Positions 58,359 to 64,000 of a DNA stretch of 64,000 nucleotides are shown here, one piece after another. This DNA is from Mayamaea pseudoterrestris. Lineage: Eukaryota > Bacillariophyta > Bacillariophyceae > Sellaphorales > Sellaphoraceae. Position 1 is the first letter of the stretch. The number at the start of each line of letters is the position of its first letter. The stretch is taken from contig BROI01000003.1 of the NCBI GenBank assembly GCA_027923505.1, positions 1,488,001 through 1,552,000 on the forward strand, given 5' to 3'. The notes under the pieces were generated by a model, which saw only the letters and a program-made list of their open reading frames with translations, was not told the DNA's origin and ran no database searches. Both the position numbers and the translations under genes were made by a program.

Positions 58359-60291
58359 ATGACGGACGAGTTCATCGATGTTGCTTCGTCTCCCTCGAGC
58401 GGCACCAATTTACAGTTCGCCCAAGCCTTTCAACAAGGATCGAATATTAAATACTATTCAGCGGCCAAAGATATCATTGACTTCAGCGATGGAGAAGATG
58501 ATAGCAGCCAAGCACAGCGTCGACGACGCCGTCGGCAACGAAAGCGGCAGCGAGCACTCGAAAACCATGACGAGACACATTCAGCAGCACGTGGCAAGAC
58601 GGATCCAAACGAGCGTGGAAAAAGTTCTAGCATGACCCGAAAGTCTCCGCCACACAATGAGCCGTCGCCGCGAAATATGAACTGCCCTCCAGGTCTATCC
58701 ATTGCAGAAATGGCCGTCCTTGATATATTCCCCGACATTTGTCTTGAGCATCTAAAAACGCTTCTCCAGCAGAACAGTCACCAGTCGGACATAGTCATCA
58801 TGCAGCTCGTCGACAGTCCTTCTTATCCCAAAGAGAGCAGCACTACGGCAATTGGGTCCCCCTTGGTAAAATTGGACGAACGAAAGTGGTCGTTCGACTT
58901 TATGGCAAAAGGAACCTTTGTTGGCACGAAGTGGCTGCACCCATTGTATGCGGACGAGGCAAGAATCCTCATTCAAAATCTTCTCCCGATTTTATCTTTA
59001 AAAGCTCTCAACAATCTACTTGAGAGAAATGATTACCGATATGCCATTTGTCATGACAAAATCATGACGGCGCTAAAGGCTGGGGCCGATGATGAGCTGC
59101 AGCAGTATCGACGACTGGATGCGTTTCTCTTGAGCGGGCACTTGAAAAGTCCAGACGAACAAAAGCCGGCCATTGCGTTATTGACGGGATTCGGAGTCCA
59201 CCAGGCGTTTATTCGAAATCCACGAAAACAAGTTCCTGTTAATATAACGGATCCAGTGCTTTTGGAGGAGAAGCGATATGTCGAATGGAAGTGGCGTGAG
59301 TACAGTGAAAATATGCAAGCGCGATTGCAACGAGAGCGGCACAAAATGGAAGCCGATCGAGCTGGAGCAGGCATTGAATGCATTTGCTGCTTTGATACAT
59401 ATGCGTTCAAGGACATGGTGTATTGTCAGGACAAAGGGCACTTCTGTTGCTGCGAATGCTTAGAAACGTTTGCTAAGACAAAGATTTGGGGAGAAGGAAC
59501 CTTTGGTTTGGACAAAACAACTAAGAAACCATTGCTTGATCTGATCTGTTTTTTTGGAGGCGACGATGGATGTACTTCCTCCTTTGACAGAAAATCTCTG
59601 ATGAAAGCACTGGATGCAAAAACACTGAAAAAGTACGACGAGTTACAGTGCCAACTGGTTGTCGGTGGCGTTTTCGGAGATGACCTCCACTCGTGTCCCA
59701 AGTGTAGCTATAAAGCGGCCGTCCCAGAGGGTCAGATGATTTTTGCATGCCCAGTAGAGGGCTGTCGTTTCGAGTCATGCCGAGGATGTGGCGAGGCGGC
59801 ACATATTCCTTTGCGGTAAGCGAGATCAGATTAATGTGCGGTATGGGCGCGCAGCAAGCTTATATACTTTATACTCTAACAGGTGCGACGAAGTGGAAAA
59901 GGAAGTAGCAGCAAAGGGACGGCTGACTGTAGAAGAAGCAATTAGCCAAGCGAAAATTCGCCGATGTCCAAATGCGCGATGCAAGCAACCATTTTTGAAG
60001 TCGGACGGCTGTAATAAGGTAGCTTGTTCGTGTGGTACATTTGTTTGTTACATCTGCCGCAAGTCCATCAAAGATTACACGCATTTTTGCCAGACGCCTC
60101 ATTGCCAGCATGCTGGTTGCAACAAGTGTCCGCTGTGGACAAAAGGAGACGATGATGACGCTCGAGCCATGCGTGAAGCTGGGCTACAGGCGGCCTCAGA
60201 ATATGCGTCGACAGCTACTGGTGTAAATATCGATGTTGATGACATTCTCAAGGCTGGTGTGACAAAAGCTAAAGCTGCCGCTCAAAAGTAA
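58359..60291 (+). CDS. RNF216/TRIAD3-like RBR E3 ubiquitin ligase (two exons)
   Basis: 621 aa; exons 58359-59815 and 59883-60291, intron 67 bases. RING1: IECICCFDTYAFKDMVYCQDKGHFCCCECLETFAK. IBR: SCPKCSYKAAVPEG...CPVEGCRFESCRGCGEAAH, split from RING2 by the intron (RCDEVEKEVAAKGRLTVEEAISQ). RING2: IRRCPNARCKQPFLKSDGCNKVACSCGTFVCYICRKSIKDYTHFCQTPHCQHAGCNKCPLW. The catalytic Cys by position is in KVAC. The RING2 layout, SxGCNxxxCxCG...YxHFC...CNKCPLW, is that of RNF216, including its extra final zinc site. N-terminally there are an Arg-rich stretch (RRRRRRQRKRQR) and a helical PPGLSIAEMAVLDIFPDI segment. The Lys of the DEVEKE helix is a usual feature. Substrates unknown. Confidence 0.92.
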
Positions 60292-60347
60292 CTCATATTA
60301 GTTTGTTTATTGAACGTTTGTCTATTCGATCGCCAAAATTAATGAAA

Positions 60348-62918
60348 CTATGCCCATCCTGATAGTCGTATCTTCCTCGAAACTCGATGCTTTACAATGA
60401 CAAGCACTAATAAAAGACCGACAACAAGAATTGACAGTAAAGGTCGACTGAACGAGGCCGGCAGCAAATCGAAACCTCGCGAAGGAGATGTTCGCGAGAA
60501 AAATAAATCTGGTCCACCAAAGGCCAAAATTAGCGACTGTGACTCCAAATCAGTCGGCGCGGTGATTATGCCAGTAACATTTTCAATAGTCTGATTGTAA
60601 GACAACGACAGGAAGGAGATCATCGGAATGTATTCTGAATACTGGACCAGCCCCTCTTTTTTCTCCGCCTCTTTAAGATCCCCAACCGGGCGTCGAGGAT
60701 CTACAGTCTTTCGGTCAATATTGTATAATTGTCCGTCAGCGCCGGCGAGAACTAAACGATGGTTGCTGATACCTCGGTGCGTCATCGTCACTCCAATGGC
60801 GGTGATAGGTCGAGCCAGGCTATACATTTTGGCAAGGACCAATGGCTTTGACTCACGCGCATCCAAGCTAGAGAACACTTGGCTTTGATCAGATGCAGTA
60901 AATGCGGTAAGTCCTTTGCTGTCAATCATACCTTCGTATAATGACAAGACTCCAAGCTCTGCACGTCGAGTTTTGGCGTTACTAAATGTGTAGTATATCC
61001 AGTTCTCCGAGATCGCAACTGCCGGCCGTGGATTGGCCACCGCGTTGGCATGGCTGATGCGATACAGCACGCGCCCCGAAACTGAATCCACAATATTTAC
61101 ATACAAGTTTGGTTCATCAGGTATGGTGGATGCTGCAGATCCATCGTCTACCGTAACGCCAAGAGGTTTGCGACTCTGTTTTCCACTCCCTTCGCCTGCT
61201 GCCGCCTCGAGAGCCAAAGATGCTTTCAATTTATTTGTTGTCATGGAGTCGTTCCGCGCGGTAACAATTACCATCAGATGCGGATTTATATACTTTAGCA
61301 GTAACGAGTCATCTCCTACCGCAACCGAAGGAGATGATATGACTTCATCACGCATCGGATGCGCAACGTGCACAATCCGCTCGTTAATGAACGACGTGGA
61401 TCCAGTCGGAATTAATTTCGAATCCAAGCTGGAAATCCAAAATGTCTCGAACAGAGCCTTTTCCCGGTCAATTGCGTGTGTGTAAAATCCATTTTGTGTC
61501 AACGACAAGGTCGCTCCGATGGCTTTTACCACTTGTTCTGAATCCGGTGCCGCGAGGACACTTCCGTCTTTCAAGACGACCATGGCGCTTTGCTGGCACT
61601 CATCCGACGATGAACTCGTTGATACGGGCAAAATCTGTACTATTGGTGACGACAAGTGCACATTTGCTTTGCTCGACAAAGTATAACCAGTAGTTCCGTC
61701 AATGCAGTTCCAATGCAACTGATCAGCACTGTGCGAAACAATCAATACTTGCTTCGAGAGAGTACCTCCCTGAATCCCATGCGTGCCTCTGGGTCCATTG
61801 GCAGCACCATGTACCATGACGTGCTTTGTCCCAGAATCATTCGGAAGATTAACAACGAACGACACTTGGGCACGATGTTCACCAATGGTGTCCATGCCGT
61901 ACACAGCGTGACTTGTAGACGAAAGAAGCAGCGCCGACTTGATAAAGCCAAATAGATGATTGTTGGTTTCCGTCTCAGCCAGCGCCGAGAACGAGCTGAT
62001 TCGATTCCATTGAGATGTCAGTCGAGATTTAAAATGAAGCAGATTGTTTACTTGATTGTGTTTCAGCTTGTGGCTGGAATCAAGTAGAATTGCCTGCGAT
62101 ACAGACGATAAGCCTTCATGCGCTGTCCATCCAATTTTGCATGAACTGGTAGTGCAAGAAGCTATAACGGAGACGCCCCTGACAGTAGTCACAAGAAGAG
62201 TGGCCGACGAATCGTCCTGGCACACGAGCAGTCTCAAATCGTCAGCTTGATCGTCGGGAGCAAGACCTAGATCTACCAAGTCTCCTTGATTTGTTGCAAT
62301 CTTTGTGCAGCTTAAGTCAAGCGATGTGTGCTGTCCGCGACAGTCAAGAGACAACTCAGGCCTTCGCATGTTGACTGAGATTCCACCTGCACGTTGCGAA
62401 AGAAAATCTCCATTGCTGGCGTCAAAAACATGCACCTTAGACTTTGACGCGACCTGAATAGCTTCGCCTTCATTGTTTGCCTTCAAAGATGTCCAACCTT
62501 CGTCTTGAGGCAGTGGTTGCTCCCATAAGAGGCTTCCATCATTGGCACCCCAACAGCGGATGATGGAGGAAGAGTCGATGGAAAAGAGTCGCTCATTGAT
62601 TGGCTCGTAGAGCACATTGAAACGATCATCACGAATCGAGCTGCACACGTTTCTTCTCCATTTCAACGAGCCGTCTTGAAGAGACCGGCAAGCCACATAA
62701 CACGACGAGCCTTGCATTTCCGCACCCGCATCCGAGGTCAGAACGCACTCAGTCTTTACAAGCGCAGCCAAAGAGTTCGGTTTCATCGGCCCATGACCTG
62801 CCGTTGCAACCGTAAAATCCAAAACTCCGGCTTCCTCATATGTGAGAGCTTGTATATGCCATGGCAGCAGCAAGACGAGAATTGCAGACCGGATTAACAT
62901 TGCGAAACAGATCATCAT
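60348..62918 (-). CDS. EMC1: EMC1, largest subunit of the ER membrane protein complex
   Basis: 856 aa, intronless. EMC1 is a type I membrane protein with a lumenal beta propeller. Signal peptide MMICFAMLIRSAILVLLLPWHIQAL, then YEEAGVLDFTVATAG. Propeller blades (PQQ-like): VACRSLQDGSLKWRRN, LYEPINERLFSIDSSSIIRCWGANDGSLLWE, VHVFDASNGDF. Conserved family segment near the end: ISENWIYYTFSNAKTRRAELGVLSLYEG, YSLARPITAIGVTMTHRGISNHRLVLAGADGQLYNIDRKTVDPRRP, and LAFGGPDLFFSRTSPSRGFDLLPASFSRPLLSILVVGLLLVLVIV. The final membrane helix is followed by KHRVSRKIRLSGWA, a short cytosolic end. The pattern DPRRP...LVQYSEYIPM and FGGPDLFFxRxxPSxxFD is specific to EMC1. It converges with the RBR ligase and diverges from dUTPase. 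Confidence 0.95.
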   Translation of the reverse strand: MMICFAMLIRSAILVLLLPWHIQALTYEEAGVLDFTVATAGHGPMKPNSLAALVKTECVLTSDAGAEMQGSSCYVACRSLQDGSLKWRRNVCSSIRDDRFNVLYEPINERLFSIDSSSIIRCWGANDGSLLWEQPLPQDEGWTSLKANNEGEAIQVASKSKVHVFDASNGDFLSQRAGGISVNMRRPELSLDCRGQHTSLDLSCTKIATNQGDLVDLGLAPDDQADDLRLLVCQDDSSATLLVTTVRGVSVIASCTTSSCKIGWTAHEGLSSVSQAILLDSSHKLKHNQVNNLLHFKSRLTSQWNRISSFSALAETETNNHLFGFIKSALLLSSTSHAVYGMDTIGEHRAQVSFVVNLPNDSGTKHVMVHGAANGPRGTHGIQGGTLSKQVLIVSHSADQLHWNCIDGTTGYTLSSKANVHLSSPIVQILPVSTSSSSDECQQSAMVVLKDGSVLAAPDSEQVVKAIGATLSLTQNGFYTHAIDREKALFETFWISSLDSKLIPTGSTSFINERIVHVAHPMRDEVISSPSVAVGDDSLLLKYINPHLMVIVTARNDSMTTNKLKASLALEAAAGEGSGKQSRKPLGVTVDDGSAASTIPDEPNLYVNIVDSVSGRVLYRISHANAVANPRPAVAISENWIYYTFSNAKTRRAELGVLSLYEGMIDSKGLTAFTASDQSQVFSSLDARESKPLVLAKMYSLARPITAIGVTMTHRGISNHRLVLAGADGQLYNIDRKTVDPRRPVGDLKEAEKKEGLVQYSEYIPMISFLSLSYNQTIENVTGIITAPTDLESQSLILAFGGPDLFFSRTSPSRGFDLLPASFSRPLLSILVVGLLLVLVIVKHRVSRKIRLSGWA

Positions 62919-63073
62919 GGTCGATCAAGATTTTGCGCGGTTGCCGCGTTGCGCACGGAAACGGACGTCGCAGCGCAACTCCTGTGAGACACGAATGACG
63001 TCGTCCATCCAATCAGATTGCGTCTTCACAGCATTGGATGTTCATCGCCAACCCGATCCAATGACAAAGCAAA

Positions 63074-63775
63074 ATGGCAACCTTCATGCATCAACACAAA
63101 TTCTTCCTCGTGAAACCAAGCAACACCATTCACTCTCTACTACTCATCTCTACTATCATTCTCGTCATCATGGCTTCCTCTACTGTCGCCATGACCGCTG
63201 CTGCTGCCTCTGGATTCTACAAGCGCCTTCCATTGCAAATCAAGCTTCTGTCGCAGAGAGCTACTCTTCCCAAGGCTGGATCCGACTTGGCAGCTGGCCT
63301 TGACCTTTGCTCGGCCATTGATATTGTCATTCCAGCGCAGCAACGTGCGTTAGTGCCGACGGACTTGTCGGTGGCCTGTCCAGCTGGAACGTATGCTCGC
63401 ATCGCTCCTCGCTCTGGTTTGGCATTGAAGCATGGGATTGACGTTGGTGCGGGTGTCATTGATGCCGACTATCGTGGACCTGTTGGAGTCATTCTCTTCA
63501 ATTGGGGAAAGGAAGACTTTGTCATCAAGCATGGTGACCGCATTGCTCAAATGATTTTGGAGCAGATTGTGCTTCCGGAGATTGTGCAGGTGGATGATCT
63601 CTCTGACACAGTGCGAGGTGACGGTGGCTTTGGCAGCACTGGTGTCAGCAGCGAGCCGATGCCGAAACGGTTGCGGACCGAGGCAGAGGAGGGAGGAGGG
63701 AAGCGCCGAAGAGAAGAAGGAAATGGATTAGATCTCGAGCAAGTACGAGTACGAGAAAGTTTTGCCAGGGCGTGA
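63074..63775 (+). CDS. DUT: dUTPase (deoxyuridine triphosphatase) with N-terminal leader and basic C-terminal tail
   Basis: Converts dUTP to dUMP, keeping uracil out of DNA and feeding thymidylate synthesis. 233 aa. All five motifs are intact: AGLDLCSA (74-81), APRSGLALK (111-119), GVIDADYRG (127-135, catalytic Asp130), GDRIAQMI (154-161) and [10 protein letters not shown] (181-190). Trimeric active sites are expected. Residues 1-46 ([31 protein letters not shown]) are hydrophobic and could be a signal or a mitochondrial leader; internal ATGs at M33 and M40 would give a cytosolic or nuclear form. After motif V a tail [21 protein letters not shown] holds two basic clusters and looks like a nuclear signal. 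An out-of-frame ATG at 63061 precedes the start. Intronless. Confidence 0.95.
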   Translation: MATFMHQHKFFLVKPSNTIHSLLLISTIILVIMASSTVAMTAAAASGFYKRLPLQIKLLSQRATLPKAGSDLAAGLDLCSAIDIVIPAQQRALVPTDLSVACPAGTYARIAPRSGLALKHGIDVGAGVIDADYRGPVGVILFNWGKEDFVIKHGDRIAQMILEQIVLPEIVQVDDLSDTVRGDGGFGSTGVSSEPMPKRLRTEAEEGGGKRRREEGNGLDLEQVRVRESFARA

Positions 63776-64000
63776 GGTTTGGATCAGCATTTATGCAGCA
63801 CCGTAAATAAAACGTGGGGAGTATTTAATTTTAATCGTACAAAAGCATATGCGATATATATTTCTCAAGTGCAAGTAGCTTCGCGTCGAAAGAATGCTAG
63901 CGTTTCGATAGCATCCGAACCAGGAAACAATATATGGCCTTCCGCGTGTGTACATTTCCATTGGCCGTCCCGCACCAGAGCCTGGTAATCGCGCACAAAA
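63776..64000. other. 3' flank of dUTPase gene at the window edge
   Basis: 225 bases of non-coding sequence including the likely 3' untranslated region. The AAATAAA run at 63804-63811 (GTAAATAAAACG) is a candidate polyadenylation signal. Nothing else seen. Confidence 0.45.

Noticed and set aside
1-64000. CRISPR arrays, bacterial operons, rRNA and tRNA genes
   Set aside because: No short spaced repeats with unique spacers, no Shine-Dalgarno-led gene runs, and no cloverleaf or rRNA motif was noticed by eye. A tRNAscan-SE run would be needed to exclude tRNAs fully.

Overview
The window looks like nuclear DNA of a diatom, probably a pennate species with a compact genome. Four things point there. 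Genes are short, closely packed, on both strands, and broken by small GT-AG introns (about 60-140 bases). Several proteins begin with a signal peptide followed by an ASAF/ASAFAP-type junction, the plastid import signal of algae with secondary red plastids. There are decayed Ty1/copia elements of the kind common in diatoms. The gene families (PsbW, Tic22-like, plastid ClpB, mTERF) fit a photosynthetic stramenopile. The species cannot be fixed from the sequence alone.

Layout. Bases 1-3515 hold two overlapping, heavily decayed copies of a copia-type pol gene. Bases 3519-6650 are a satellite array of nine monomers of about 348 bp, each with two palindromes. From about 6.8 kb to the end the window is ordinary gene-dense euchromatin with about 37 protein genes. 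In order these are: alpha/beta hydrolase, PLAC8 protein, SKP1, EMC2, BTB/T1 protein, SLD5 (GINS), TMEM65-GAF, a long coiled-coil protein, a PMP34-like carrier, a possible Cdt1-like protein, an unrecognised four-exon gene, two 2OG-oxygenase paralogues, two sulfotransferase-like paralogues, RGP1, mTERF, a pseudokinase, plastid ClpB, a small plastid-type protein, bL21m, PsbW, a small hypothetical, a tail-anchored protein, TYW3-kelch, a Golgi-type glycosyltransferase, a GNAT acetyltransferase with polyQ tail, a GHKL ATPase-DUF2009 fusion, an ankyrin protein, SF3B5, a methyltransferase, MoaC/CNX3, a Tic22-like protein, an SGF11-like protein, an RNF216-like RBR ligase, EMC1 and dUTPase.

Many genes are multi-exon. 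I rebuilt splice models by hand, requiring GT-AG borders, an unbroken frame and continuity of the family motif across the junction; exon coordinates are in each entry. Where an open frame began at a GTG, TTG or CTG, I moved the start to the first suitable ATG.

There is no operon-like pathway. Neighbours are unrelated housekeeping genes, often divergent over short shared promoters (SKP1/EMC2, SLD5/TMEM65, SGF11/RBR ligase, EMC1/dUTPase) or convergent with ends 15-60 bases apart. The most unusual objects are the GHKL-DUF2009 fusion at 48.9-51.5 kb, the palindrome-bearing satellite, the TMEM65-GAF and TYW3-kelch architectures, the pseudokinase, and the inverted 2OG-oxygenase pair.
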